Source: UBA493 sp035655435 (GTDB lineage: Archaea; Iainarchaeota; Iainarchaeia; Iainarchaeales; Iainarchaeaceae). From it: a DNA stretch of 40,638 nucleotides. Below are positions 31,154 through 39,621 of this stretch, one piece after another. The stretch covers positions 1-40,638 of the forward strand of contig DASRUN010000073.1 of assembly GCA_035655435.1 (NCBI GenBank). The letters are read 5' to 3'. Position 1 is the stretch's first letter, and each line of letters begins with the position of its first letter. A program made the translations under genes and the position numbers. The notes beneath the pieces are model-generated. The model saw only the letters and a program-made list of their open reading frames with translations, was not told where the DNA came from and made no database searches.

Positions 31154-33052
31154 ATGATCTTAATGCACGATTACGAAAAGCTGGGATTGAAATGCGGCCT
31201 CGAAGTACACCAACAGCTCGACACGGGAAAATTATTCATAAGAACGCCTTCGCGACTGCGGGATGAAAAACCGGATTACACAATTGAAAGAAAACTAAGG
31301 CCGGTTGTTTCGGAATTAGGGGAAATGGACAAAGCCGCGCTCGAAGCATACGAAAAGGATCTCTCTTATGTGTATGAAGGATACAACGATACAATTTCAC
31401 TTATAGAACTTGATGAAGAGCCCCCGCAGAAAACTGATGCAGATGCAATGAAAACAATTTTAGAAGTTGCCTTGATGGCGGAAAGCAATGTAATTGATGA
31501 AATTTTTCCAATGAGAAAAATGGTCATCGATGGTTCGAACACATCCGGCTTTCAAAGAACAATGCTTGTTGCTACCAGCGGAAAAATAAAATTGAAAAAT
31601 AAAGAACTTGGAATACAAACAATGGCATTGGAAGAAGATTCAGCAAGGCCGATGGAAAAAACCGATGACAAAATTGTTTACAGACTAGATCGATTAGGAA
31701 TTCCTCTTATAGAATTGGCAACGGAACCGGGAATCAAAACACCGGAAGAAGCAAAAGAAGCCGCACTCGCAATCGGAACTCTTTTTAGGAGAACATGCAA
31801 TGCAAAAAGAGGTTTGGGCACAATAAGACAAGATTTGAATGTTTCAATAAGAGAAGGCGCACGCATAGAACTCAAAGGAGTGCAGGAACTGGAAATAATA
31901 GACGAATATGTAAGGAGAGAAGTGCAAAGACAGGCCACTTTGATTGAAATAAAAAAAGAACTTGAAAAAAGAGGAGTTTCGGAAAAAACACTCAAAGGAA
32001 ATTCGAAAGAAGTTTCCAAAGTATTTGCGGGAACGCAGGCAAAAATAATCAAAAGTGCGCTGGAAACTAAAAACATTGTAATGGGCTTGAAGCTTGAGAA
32101 TTTTAAGGGATTGATAGGAAAGGAATTGCAACCTAATAGGAGGCTGGGAACGGAGTTTGCTTCGTATGTTAAAGTGAAAACCGGACTTAGAGGAATATTC
32201 CACTCTGATGAAATGCCAAATTATGGGATTTCGGAAAATGAAATAAAAGAAATTTACAAAGAACTTGGATGCGGAAATCAAGATGCGTTTGTATTAGTTG
32301 CTGCGCCAAAAGAAAAAGCGGAAAAGGCAATCAAAGTGGTTTACGAAAGAGCATTACAATGTTTGAGAGGCGTTCCGGAAGAAACCCGCGGAGCAATAGA
32401 TGAAGGAAACTCGGAATATTTGAGACCGCTTCCGGGGGCTGCAAGAATGTACCCCGAAACGGATTTGGATAGTATTACAATTGACAAAAAAACTCTTTTG
32501 GAAATTCAAAAAGACTTGCCTTTACAAGTTGCGGAAAGGGAAAAACTTTATGCAAAATTCGGCTTGAACGAAAAAATGATTAATGATATGAAATTGAGCA
32601 ATTTTGCAAGATTTTTTGAGAGAAAAGTCAAGGAAAAATTTGATGCAAAAAGATTAGCGGTTTTTTTGAGCGAAGGATTGGTTGAAGCAAGAAGAAACGG
32701 GGCAATGATTGAAAACCTTGGAGAAAAAGAAATAGAGGAATTCGTGAATGGAATTCAAACCGGAAAAATTACTAAAGAAATACAAACAGAACTGCTGATC
32801 GCAAAAAGCAAAGAACCTGAAACACCGCTTGAAACACTTTTGAAAGGAATAGGAGCAGAAAGTGTTGAAAGCTCGGAAGTACATAAAATTATTTCCGAAA
32901 TTGTAAAGAAAAACGAAAAACAAGTAAAAGAACTTGGAATGCGCGCAATTGCCCCCTTAATGGGAGATGCAATGAAAGAGCTCAAAGGAAAAGTTTCAGG
33001 AAAGGAAATCAGTGAAATGCTCTCAAAGGAAATTAAAAAAATCATTAATTAG
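31154..33052 (+). CDS. gatE: Glu-tRNA(Gln) amidotransferase subunit E
   Basis: 632 residues from the ATG at 31154 (or 31163), which is where the family sequence begins (YEKLGLKCGLEVHQQLDTGKL). Order: GatB/E catalytic cradle (SRPMEKTDDKIVYRLDRLGIPLIELATEPG), an inserted GAD-type domain at about 290-400, and the helical YqeY-like tail that binds tRNA. It phosphorylates Glu on tRNA(Gln) and amidates it with ammonia from GatD. TTTTAAAA at 31108-31115 can serve as TATA with a short leader. Confidence 0.95.
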   Translation: MILMHDYEKLGLKCGLEVHQQLDTGKLFIRTPSRLRDEKPDYTIERKLRPVVSELGEMDKAALEAYEKDLSYVYEGYNDTISLIELDEEPPQKTDADAMKTILEVALMAESNVIDEIFPMRKMVIDGSNTSGFQRTMLVATSGKIKLKNKELGIQTMALEEDSARPMEKTDDKIVYRLDRLGIPLIELATEPGIKTPEEAKEAALAIGTLFRRTCNAKRGLGTIRQDLNVSIREGARIELKGVQELEIIDEYVRREVQRQATLIEIKKELEKRGVSEKTLKGNSKEVSKVFAGTQAKIIKSALETKNIVMGLKLENFKGLIGKELQPNRRLGTEFASYVKVKTGLRGIFHSDEMPNYGISENEIKEIYKELGCGNQDAFVLVAAPKEKAEKAIKVVYERALQCLRGVPEETRGAIDEGNSEYLRPLPGAARMYPETDLDSITIDKKTLLEIQKDLPLQVAEREKLYAKFGLNEKMINDMKLSNFARFFERKVKEKFDAKRLAVFLSEGLVEARRNGAMIENLGEKEIEEFVNGIQTGKITKEIQTELLIAKSKEPETPLETLLKGIGAESVESSEVHKIISEIVKKNEKQVKELGMRAIAPLMGDAMKELKGKVSGKEISEMLSKEIKKIIN

Positions 33053-33061
33053 TAAAAAAAG

Positions 33062-33463
33062 TTATTTATTAGGAAGGAAACCTTTCGCAAACCCATGTCT
33101 TGTTTTCACTGTGACCAATCTACCAAAGGCAACCTGATTAAAATCAAACATCGCGGGAGTTGAATTTTCCCAATTACCGTTTTCCAGTTTGATTTTCAAG
33201 GATTTGACCCTTCCACCATCAGTTACACCAAGCACAAGATCTTTAGAACCATTAGGGGAAAAATAAAAAAGAACTCCATCCTCACCGTATTCTTTGGGGT
33301 TAAATATCTTCTTTAAAAAACTTAGTTTTGCTGCTGGAACAATTTCCAAATCCATAACTTCTTGCATGTCCCCATATACTTGTTTTCTTAACCTGACTTC
33401 CCCGGAAGAATTGGCAATAAGCCGTACAGAAGCGCTAAAAGCACGTTTAACCCGATCGAACAT
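33062..33463 (-). CDS. protein of unknown function
   Basis: 133 residues from the ATG at 33461-33463, chosen because the shared TATA-like element at 33484-33495 is about 27 nt upstream. The sequence alternates short beta-like stretches (VRLIANSSGEVRLRK, DGVLFYFSPNGSKDLVLGV) with charged turns, and has no membrane segment or cysteines. Probably a small cytoplasmic beta-rich protein. It is convergent with gatE and divergent from nnrD. Family not recognised. Confidence 0.5.
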   Translation of the reverse strand: MFDRVKRAFSASVRLIANSSGEVRLRKQVYGDMQEVMDLEIVPAAKLSFLKKIFNPKEYGEDGVLFYFSPNGSKDLVLGVTDGGRVKSLKIKLENGNWENSTPAMFDFNQVAFGRLVTVKTRHGFAKGFLPNK

Positions 33464-33483
33464 TAAACAACTAACTTCAAAAC

Positions 33484-33495
33484 AACTATAATAAG
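33484..33495. promoter_or_regulatory. single TATA element serving two divergent genes
   Basis: ACTATAATAAGT reads as a TATA box in both directions. Its centre is about 25 nt from the ATG at 33515 (plus) and about 27 nt from the ATG at 33463 (minus), and no other A/T element is placed properly in the 51-bp spacer. Confidence 0.45.
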
Positions 33496-33514
33496 TTTCG
33501 TGCAAAAATGAGCT

Positions 33515-34384
33515 ATGGCAAATAGTCTGAATTTCGGCAAAATAAAAAAATTCTTCGGAAAAAGAAAATCAAATTCTCACAAAGGCGATAATGGAGTTGT
33601 GCTCGTAATAGGCGGCTCAAATGATTTGGTTGGAGCGCCTGCGCTCGCGGCAATGGCATCTTTAGCCGCAATGAGAATCGGAATAGACCTTTGCATCGTT
33701 TGCGCTCCCGAAAAACCCGGATTTGTGATCAACAAGTATTCGCCGGATTTAATAGTAAAAAAATTCAAAGGCAAAAAATTCTCAAAAAAACATTTAAAGC
33801 AGATTTTTGAATTGGAAAAAAAAGCAGATGTTATTCTTATAGGCCCTGGGCTTGGAAGAAATAAGCAAACACTAGAGTTCACAAAAGAATTCGTGAAAAA
33901 AACAAAAAAAACCACTGTAATAGATGCAGATGCGCTCACTGCATGCGCAGGAATGAAATTCAAAGGAAACGTTCTCATAACTCCGCACGCACGCGAGTTT
34001 GAAATATTCTCGGGAAAAAAGATTTTCGGAAAAACTCTTTTAGAAAAGGAAAAAATTGTTAAAGAAACAGCGCAAAAGTACAACTGTACTATTCTGCTGA
34101 AATCGAAAACAGGAAAAACTGCGAATATTATTTCGGACGGAAAAAACACGGTTTACAACAATACAGGAAATGCAGGAATGACAAAAGGGGGAACGGGAGA
34201 CGTGCTCGCGGGTTTATGCACAGGATTTATTGCGCTTAAATTGAATTTAATGCAAGCGGCAACAGCCGCTGCCTTTGTAAACGGAAAAATAGGCGAAAAA
34301 TTGTACAAAAAAAGCGGCTATGGTTACCTTACATCAGATTTTGTTAAGGAAATTCCATTTTGGACAAAAAAAATTTCAAAATGA
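33515..34384 (+). CDS. nnrD: ADP/ATP-dependent NAD(P)HX dehydratase
   Basis: 289 residues of the YjeF C-terminal/ribokinase-like family. Visible are VVLVIGGSNDLVGAPALAA, the GPGLGRN loop, DADALT, LITPHAREFE and NTGNAGMTKGGTGDVLAGL, the last being the nucleotide/catalytic motif with its aspartate. It repairs hydrated NADH and NADPH. The N-terminal epimerase domain that is often fused is absent, and no separate epimerase gene is in the window. Confidence 0.93.
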   Translation: MANSLNFGKIKKFFGKRKSNSHKGDNGVVLVIGGSNDLVGAPALAAMASLAAMRIGIDLCIVCAPEKPGFVINKYSPDLIVKKFKGKKFSKKHLKQIFELEKKADVILIGPGLGRNKQTLEFTKEFVKKTKKTTVIDADALTACAGMKFKGNVLITPHAREFEIFSGKKIFGKTLLEKEKIVKETAQKYNCTILLKSKTGKTANIISDGKNTVYNNTGNAGMTKGGTGDVLAGLCTGFIALKLNLMQAATAAAFVNGKIGEKLYKKSGYGYLTSDFVKEIPFWTKKISK

Positions 34385-34396
34385 TTTTTGGAAAAA

Positions 34397-35014
34397 TCAG
34401 AACAACAGAGTTGTGCCGATCAAAAAAGTCGAAATTATTCCCGCGAAAACCAACAGGATTGCAAGCAATAAATCCGTTGGAATCAACACAACTATAGCGG
34501 CTTGCGCATCATTCAAAGTAAAACGGTCGCGGATAAAACGGTACATCAAAACCACTCCATAAATTAGGGCAACAACAGCCGCAAACCAACCCACAAAAGG
34601 AACAAGCAGAAACAAACCCACAACAAGCTTTATCGAAGAAGCAAGCGCAATGAAAGACGCATTGAAATTGTTCAAAGAACCCTTATCTTTCCTGTAAAAG
34701 CCCGCAATCATAAATTGCAGTGCGCCAAGAAGGTAAATGAACACGAGTTCTGCTGCAAAAACAAATGGAATTAGTACAAGCAGGCCGATCAACAAGAGAA
34801 GCATTCCTACTAATAGGTCAACCAAGGCCTGACCTGCCAAAAAAGAGCTTAACCCCACAAAAACAATAATTTCCAGAACCAAAAGCAATTTTACAATAAG
34901 AAATACAATCGCATAAGTCATTACAGCATCTTTCAAGGAGAGTTTTTCACTCACAAATATTCCAATCGGCTTCTTTCCGAAAAAAGCAAACAGCAAAACC
35001 TTGGGATTTATCAT
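34397..35014 (-). CDS. Yip1-like multi-pass membrane protein
   Basis: 205 residues from the ATG at 35012-35014, with five or so hydrophobic segments and the opening NPKVLLFAFFGKKPIGIF typical of archaeal/bacterial Yip1-family (DUF1282-like) proteins. Function in prokaryotes is unknown. The start given leaves the shared TTTAAA element (35047-35052) about 35 nt upstream. It is convergent with nnrD. Confidence 0.6.
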   Translation of the reverse strand: MINPKVLLFAFFGKKPIGIFVSEKLSLKDAVMTYAIVFLIVKLLLVLEIIVFVGLSSFLAGQALVDLLVGMLLLLIGLLVLIPFVFAAELVFIYLLGALQFMIAGFYRKDKGSLNNFNASFIALASSIKLVVGLFLLVPFVGWFAAVVALIYGVVLMYRFIRDRFTLNDAQAAIVVLIPTDLLLAILLVFAGIISTFLIGTTLLF

Positions 35015-35042
35015 TAGAATCAGATAGAAATGCCCCTGAAAC

Positions 35043-35053
35043 AATATTTAAAG
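35043..35053. promoter_or_regulatory. second bidirectional TATA element
   Basis: The palindromic TTTAAA inside AATATTTAAAGG sits between divergent ATGs at 35014 (minus) and 35071 or 35077 (plus). It is the only good TATA candidate in the 56-bp spacer and reads well on both strands. Confidence 0.45.
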
Positions 35054-35070
35054 GTTATTTCCCTATTAAA

Positions 35071-35424
35071 ATGCACATGGAAAAAAAACCGCTTACAGTA
35101 AAAAAACCCTGGGGAAAATTTGAAGAATACACCCGCAATGAAAAAACATCGGTAAAAATAATCAGTGTAAACAAGGGAGGAATTCTTTCACTTCAATCCC
35201 ACAAACACAGAAAAGAATTCTGGGTTGCATTGGATGAAGGATTAACCGCGGAAATCTTCGGAAAAAAAATAAAACTAAAAAAAGGGCAAACAGTTACAAT
35301 TCACAAAAAAACAAAGCACAGAATAAGCGCCACAAAAAATGCGAGATTTTTGGAAATTTCATACGGAAAATTTGATGAAAATGACATCAAAAGATATGAA
35401 GACAAATACGGGCGAGCAAAATAA
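35071..35424 (+). CDS. cupin, mannose-6-phosphate isomerase type II-like
   Basis: 117 residues forming a single cupin barrel. The start of the fold reads KPWGKFEEYTRNEKTSVKIISV, and the metal-binding histidines come in SLQSHKHRKEFWVAL (H, H, E) and later TIHKKTKHRISATK. This matches the C-terminal isomerase cupin of GMP/PMI proteins, here free-standing. It likely acts on a sugar phosphate. ATG codons at 35071 and 35077 are both possible; the second gives the better distance to TATA. Confidence 0.82.
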   Translation: MHMEKKPLTVKKPWGKFEEYTRNEKTSVKIISVNKGGILSLQSHKHRKEFWVALDEGLTAEIFGKKIKLKKGQTVTIHKKTKHRISATKNARFLEISYGKFDENDIKRYEDKYGRAK

Positions 35425-35458
35425 AAATCCGGGGATCCACTTATTGGGAATCCTTGTT

Positions 35459-35602
35459 CTATGAAGACTTCATTATCGGACCTTCTGCCTCATAAACCAA
35501 TTCTCCCCTAAACTCCGGATGATCTATCACCAAATGTTTCTGCGCGTCTCCGGGAGGAGTTCCAACCCTAAATTCTTTTCCGCACACCGGACAGATGTAC
35601 AT
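35459..35602 (-). CDS. 47-aa zinc-finger protein
   Basis: A short gene with ATG at 35600-35602 and TAG at 35459-35461. The product starts MYICPVCGKEFRVGTPPGD and continues to KHLVIDHPEF, a C2H2-type finger (CPVC...H.x4.H). The strong Shine-Dalgarno GGAGGTGG (35607-35614) 4 nt upstream supports translation. A TATA-like CTTTATATTG on the minus strand (about 35639-35649) gives a short leader. It may bind nucleic acid or protein. Confidence 0.75.
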   Translation of the reverse strand: MYICPVCGKEFRVGTPPGDAQKHLVIDHPEFRGELVYEAEGPIMKSS

Positions 35603-35728
35603 GGAGCCACCTCCCTAATAGCAATGGTGCATTTGAACAATATAAAGAATTAACATGCGTTAACGGATCGACGATTGTGAAAAGATTGTTAGACAAAAGG
35701 CTAAATGAAATTTTAAGGAGATTCTGAA

Positions 35729-36352
35729 CTATCTAACCATTTCTTCATACAATCGATCGTGCAAGTCGCACCCTTGAATAAATCGCCATTTGTATGGGGA
35801 TTGAAAAATGATGGTTTTAATTTCATTGGCCAATTTTTCATGTTCAATTTCCTCAACAAGATGTAATTGAGCAAAATTTCCGTTAGAAATCATGTTTGTT
35901 TTCACAAGCGTTTTAATTGCCTCAAGTGAGCCGGTTTCGACATTGTAGATAAATCCGAGTAAAATGAAAGGATCGTCCTCTTTGAGAATACTTTGACAAA
36001 CTTTAAAGAAGGGTAAAGTTTCCATTTGAACGTCTTTAACAGCCGGGTATTCTTTGATGTACATACCAGCATGATCTTCGCCAAGATCACCTTCCGCAAC
36101 AATTTGCGTCAACCGTGTTCGAACTTCAGAAAGCTGATTAGCAGTATTGTATTCACCCAGTTTTATTTGATTCAACCATTCATCATGCAAAAGAAAAATG
36201 CACTTAGCCAGAATAACGGGACCCATGACCGGCACAGGCCAAAATCCTAAACCTGAACCATCACACAAATCAAGTCGTCTGTCCGCTAATTTTTTTATTA
36301 TAGCGCCTCTAAAATTCACTGTTTCAGCATAACTTCTCATATTAGTTTCCAT
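35729..36352 (-). CDS. possible haem-oxygenase-fold (HDO/PqqC-like) protein
   Basis: 207 residues, all-helical in character. The spacing of acidic residues and histidines resembles the haem-oxygenase-like diiron group: FLLHDEWLNQIKLGE in the first third, GFIYNVETGSLEAIKTL in the middle, and FAQLHLVEEIEHEKLANEI near the end (H-x3-E-x2-H-type pair). If right, it would be a metal oxidase or a TenA/PqqC relative. The motif match is by eye and weak. The gene is divergent from the TrmB-like regulator. Confidence 0.45.
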   Translation of the reverse strand: METNMRSYAETVNFRGAIIKKLADRRLDLCDGSGLGFWPVPVMGPVILAKCIFLLHDEWLNQIKLGEYNTANQLSEVRTRLTQIVAEGDLGEDHAGMYIKEYPAVKDVQMETLPFFKVCQSILKEDDPFILLGFIYNVETGSLEAIKTLVKTNMISNGNFAQLHLVEEIEHEKLANEIKTIIFQSPYKWRFIQGCDLHDRLYEEMVR

Positions 36353-36384
36353 AGATATTAGTTATCGCCGTATTGAAATACATG

Positions 36385-36404
36385 TGTTGTGGCGTAACAC
36401 AACA
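36385..36404. promoter_or_regulatory. palindrome upstream of the TrmB-like regulator gene
   Basis: TGTTGTG (36385-36391) and CACAACA (36398-36404), spacer 6 nt, lie just upstream of the TATA-like GTTAAATCAATATT. The ATG at 36435 is about 25 nt from that element. The site lies between two divergent genes and could control both. Confidence 0.5.
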
Positions 36405-36434
36405 ACAGTTAAATCAATATTACACAATTTAGTT

Positions 36435-37163
36435 ATGATTGAAAAAGCACTTGCAAAAATAGGTTTCAGCCCCTCTGAGATAAGTGTGTATCTACTTCTT
36501 TTGAAAAAAGAACAGAGTTATGCAGGCAAAATAAGTTCTGAAACAGGAATCAATAGAACAAACGTTTACGAGGCACTAAATCGGCTTGTTGCAAAAGGAG
36601 TTGTTTCTTACATTACAAGAAACAAGGTGAAATGGTTCGAGGCAAAAGATATTGATTCATTAAAAACTCTTTTGAAGGAAAAAGAAGAAGAATTTGAAAA
36701 AAACAAAAATGAACTTTTTATAGGAATAACGCAATTGGAAAAAACTATTTCAAAAGAAAAGAAAAATCTTGAGGCAAGCATTTTTGTCGGCAGGAAAGGA
36801 TTGAAAACTATTTTTGAGGAAATGTTGGAGATTGAAAAGCCCACACATTTCTTTGCAGCTGAATTGAAATTAAGAAAGTTTTTTGGGGCGTATTTTGAAC
36901 AATGGAACAAAATTAGAATTGAGAAAAAAATCTTGCATAGAGTAATTTTTGCAAAAAAAGTCAAAAAAGATGCAAAGATATTCCCGCTAATGAAATGCAA
37001 ATTTGTGGATGATGAATATATCAATCCAACAACCACGCTGATTTATGGAGATAATGTAGTTCTTGTAGAATGGTCTTCAAACCCTTTTGCAATAAAAATA
37101 GAAAGCAGAGAAATCGCAAAATCACACTTAAATTACTTCAACCTAATCTGGAATTCGAATTAG
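36435..37163 (+). CDS. TrmB-family transcription regulator
   Basis: 242 residues from the ATG at 36435. The N-terminal winged helix is classic TrmB: IEKALAKIGFSPSEISVYLLLLK, then SSETGINRTNVYEALNRLVAKG. A coiled-coil linker follows (LKEKEEEFEKNKNELF), then a phospholipase-D-like regulatory domain (ASIFVGRKGLKTIFEEML, TTTLIYGDNVVLVEW). TrmB proteins commonly sense sugars; the ligand here is unknown. Confidence 0.85.
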   Translation: MIEKALAKIGFSPSEISVYLLLLKKEQSYAGKISSETGINRTNVYEALNRLVAKGVVSYITRNKVKWFEAKDIDSLKTLLKEKEEEFEKNKNELFIGITQLEKTISKEKKNLEASIFVGRKGLKTIFEEMLEIEKPTHFFAAELKLRKFFGAYFEQWNKIRIEKKILHRVIFAKKVKKDAKIFPLMKCKFVDDEYINPTTTLIYGDNVVLVEWSSNPFAIKIESREIAKSHLNYFNLIWNSN

Positions 37164-37360
37164 AGCATTTTTCTTGCACCTTTTTTTACCGAACGCAAAC
37201 ACTTAGTGTGCCAATACTGCCCCATCCATTTTTTGTCGGAACCGGGGTTTCCGCAGAAAGAGCATGCTTCGGAATATTTTCCTTCAGGAGTTTGTTTACT
37301 TAAATCTGCTTTTGTTTTAGATTCTTCTTTTTTACCGGTTAGTTTGTCGAGGAAGCTCAT
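37160..37360 (-). CDS. 66-aa zinc-binding protein
   Basis: From the ATG at 37358-37360, 66 residues. A Lys-rich N-terminus (SFLDKLTGKKEESK) leads to ACSFCGNPGSDKKWMGQYWHTKCLRSVKKG, a CxxC...HxxxC zinc site like a LIM-type half or treble clef. It follows the 166-residue gene by 5 nt, so the two are an operon. It overlaps the end of the TrmB-like gene by 4 nt in convergent orientation. Confidence 0.7.
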   Translation of the reverse strand: MSFLDKLTGKKEESKTKADLSKQTPEGKYSEACSFCGNPGSDKKWMGQYWHTKCLRSVKKGARKML

Positions 37361-37365
37361 ATTTT

Positions 37366-37866
37366 TCACTTGTTTAATCGTTCCCATGTACTAGCAAATG
37401 CACCCATGCGCATTCTGGATAAAATAAAATCAAGCTCCATTTTGGATGGACATTTCCCGGTGAATAAAAGGTGCCCCCATACTACTTTTTCGAATTTATT
37501 ATCTACATAGTTTTCTAAATCATCTCTCTTTTTAGACAAATACTTTTCTTTGGCAGCTCTTAAAGTTTCAACCGCTTTGGAAAATTCTTGTTTATATTCT
37601 TCAGAGTTCATGTTTTTTACTGCCCCGAAAAAACGTTCAAGCTCCAAAAAATTCAAGGGTCTACCAAGTTGTTTTTCCTTTTTAATAGTATAATTTAGCA
37701 GGTAATCCTCCATAAGTCTTGCCATTCTAAAAGCAACAGGATCATTGAACTTATCAATAGGAATAATTTTTTTTACTATAAATTGAATATCTTCTCTAGT
37801 CAAAAGGTGTCGTTTTGTCCCCCTACTGCCTAATGTATGAGATTCCCTTTTTCTGACAGTAGCCAT
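37366..37866 (-). CDS. helical protein of unknown function
   Basis: 166 residues, helical and charged, with an Arg/Lys-rich N-terminus (TVRKRESHTLGSRGTKRHLL) and a longer helix with many Glu/Lys in the middle. No membrane segment and no recognised motif. It is the first gene of a two-gene unit with the small zinc-binding protein. The start is ATG at 37864-37866, divergent from the YchF-type gene. Confidence 0.5.
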   Translation of the reverse strand: MATVRKRESHTLGSRGTKRHLLTREDIQFIVKKIIPIDKFNDPVAFRMARLMEDYLLNYTIKKEKQLGRPLNFLELERFFGAVKNMNSEEYKQEFSKAVETLRAAKEKYLSKKRDDLENYVDNKFEKVVWGHLLFTGKCPSKMELDFILSRMRMGAFASTWERLNK

Positions 37867-37958
37867 AGGAAGATATAATCAAACCAAGTTTATAAGTTTT
37901 TCAAAAGAAGAAAAAGCAGAATTAAACCTATTTAAACCCTTTCAAATCCAATCTTTGA

Positions 37959-39152
37959 ATGCTAATAGGAGTTGTGGGAAAACCAAGCGCGGGAAAAAGC
38001 ACTTTTTTCAATGCCGCAACATCACAGGATGTACCAATGGCAAGCTATCCATTTACAACAATAGAGGCAAACAAAGCAATTGGATTTGTGAGAATAGATT
38101 GTGTGGATAAAGAATTCAACACCCAATGCAATCCAAGAAGCGGGTTCTGCCACAATCACATCCGCTATGTTCCGATTGAATTGATTGATGTAGCGGGATT
38201 GGTTCCCGGAGCACATGAAGGGAAAGGAAGGGGAAATCAATTTCTGAGCGATCTTTCCAGAGCTGATGTTCTAATACATGTTGTTGATGCATCAGGAAGC
38301 ATTAACGAAAAAGGAGAACCGGTTGGAGCGGGAAACTACGATCCGATAAAGGATGTGGAATTTTTGGAAGAAGAAATCAACCTCTGGTTCTTTGGAATAC
38401 TCAACAAACATTGGGACAAATTAAGCAGAACACCATACGAATCAAAAGCAAAAATGTTAACAGCACTCATGCAAAGCCTTTCAGGGGTTGGAGCAAAAGA
38501 AGCACAATTGGAAAGAACATTAAACGAACTCTCACTTATAGAAAAAAGACTCAATCAATGGACTCCGGAAGAAAAACTTGGATTCGTAAAAAAACTCCGT
38601 GAAAGCTCGAAACCGATAATAATTGCAGCAAACAAAATTGATGTTCCACAGGCAAAAGAGAACATAGAAAAAATGAAATCTAAATTTCCAAAAATGAAAA
38701 TAATCCCCTGCTCAGGAATATCGGAATTAACCCTCAAAAGAGCAATGAAAGAAGGCTCAATAGAATACTATCCCGGAGAAAAAAACTTCGAAGTAAAAAA
38801 AGAATTAAATGAAAAACAGCAAAAAGGAATTGATTACATTAAACAAAACGTGCTCGAAAAATTCGGTTCAACAGGAATACAAGAGGTTCTCGAAAAAGCG
38901 GTTTTCGAAGAACTCAAATACATAGCTGTTTTCCCCGGCGGAACAAAAAGCCTTGCTGATAAGGATGGAAATCGGCTCCCGGATGTTTTCCTAATGTCCC
39001 CAAAATCAACCGCGCTTGATTTTGCATTTGCGCTTCACACTGATTTCGGGGAAAAATTCATACGCGCAATAAACGTGAAAAACAAGCTTTTAATCGGAAG
39101 AGACTACGAACTAAAGCATAGGGATGTAATAGAAATAGTCCATGGGAATTGA
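37959..39152 (+). CDS. YchF/OLA1-type archaeal GTPase/ATPase with TGS domain
   Basis: 397 residues. G1 is GKPSAGKST, the switch region SYPFTTIEAN, G3 DVAGLVPGAHEGKG, G4 NKID, and the protein ends in a TGS domain (SLADKDGNRLPDVFL through YELKHRDVIEI). This is the archaeal branch of the redox-regulated ATPase/OLA1 group linked to ribosomes. All G motifs are intact, in contrast with the degenerate DRG-like protein at 3877. Its TGA overlaps the next ATG (TGATG), so an orphan gene is coupled behind it. Confidence 0.92.
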   Translation: MLIGVVGKPSAGKSTFFNAATSQDVPMASYPFTTIEANKAIGFVRIDCVDKEFNTQCNPRSGFCHNHIRYVPIELIDVAGLVPGAHEGKGRGNQFLSDLSRADVLIHVVDASGSINEKGEPVGAGNYDPIKDVEFLEEEINLWFFGILNKHWDKLSRTPYESKAKMLTALMQSLSGVGAKEAQLERTLNELSLIEKRLNQWTPEEKLGFVKKLRESSKPIIIAANKIDVPQAKENIEKMKSKFPKMKIIPCSGISELTLKRAMKEGSIEYYPGEKNFEVKKELNEKQQKGIDYIKQNVLEKFGSTGIQEVLEKAVFEELKYIAVFPGGTKSLADKDGNRLPDVFLMSPKSTALDFAFALHTDFGEKFIRAINVKNKLLIGRDYELKHRDVIEIVHGN

Positions 39153-39559
39153 TGGCAATGCCGCTGAAAAGAGACATGCATCCCGATGCAAAACATCTCA
39201 AAACTCCAATTTTTTGGGCAACCGAATCAGAGTTAATGAAAAGAATAAAATCAAGTCTACATTTCAACAGCACCCATAAAAAATTTTCAGTTATAAGAAC
39301 TAAAGAGGATCCGGAAAATAGGTTTAGAATAGAATATCGGCCAGATTCTGAAAAAGTTTATGTATTCAAATTAAACAGATTTGGAGTTTTATTTTTTGAT
39401 AGGAGTTCAAGCAGGATTCCATCAACATTGCCAAAAATGGTACTTGAACGCCTTACCCAATCAATTGGCGATGCACTGAAAAGGGGCCAGGTTAAACTTC
39501 ACATAGATCCAAAATCCGGTAAAAAACTAAAAGCCAAGTCAGAAAGAAGAAAAAATTAA
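39152..39559 (+). CDS. basic protein of unknown function coupled to the YchF-type gene
   Basis: 135 residues from the ATG at 39152, which overlaps the upstream TGA by one base; ATG at 39158 is an alternative. Sequence features are strongly basic ends, a beta-rich core (KKFSVIRTKEDPENRFRIEY) and a helical segment (PKMVLERLTQSIGDALKRG). No family recognised. Translational coupling to a ribosome-associated GTPase suggests, but does not show, a link to translation. Confidence 0.55.
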   Translation: MAMPLKRDMHPDAKHLKTPIFWATESELMKRIKSSLHFNSTHKKFSVIRTKEDPENRFRIEYRPDSEKVYVFKLNRFGVLFFDRSSSRIPSTLPKMVLERLTQSIGDALKRGQVKLHIDPKSGKKLKAKSERRKN

Positions 39560-39621
39560 TTTTTGATTCCTGTTAATTGAAAACAAACAATTAAATTAGA
39601 AAAAAAGCTAATTCTTGTTCC

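Noticed and set aside
33577..34149. Open frame of 190 codons antisense to nnrD
   Set aside because: Fully contained in nnrD, Phe/Ser-rich, no promoter; a shadow frame.
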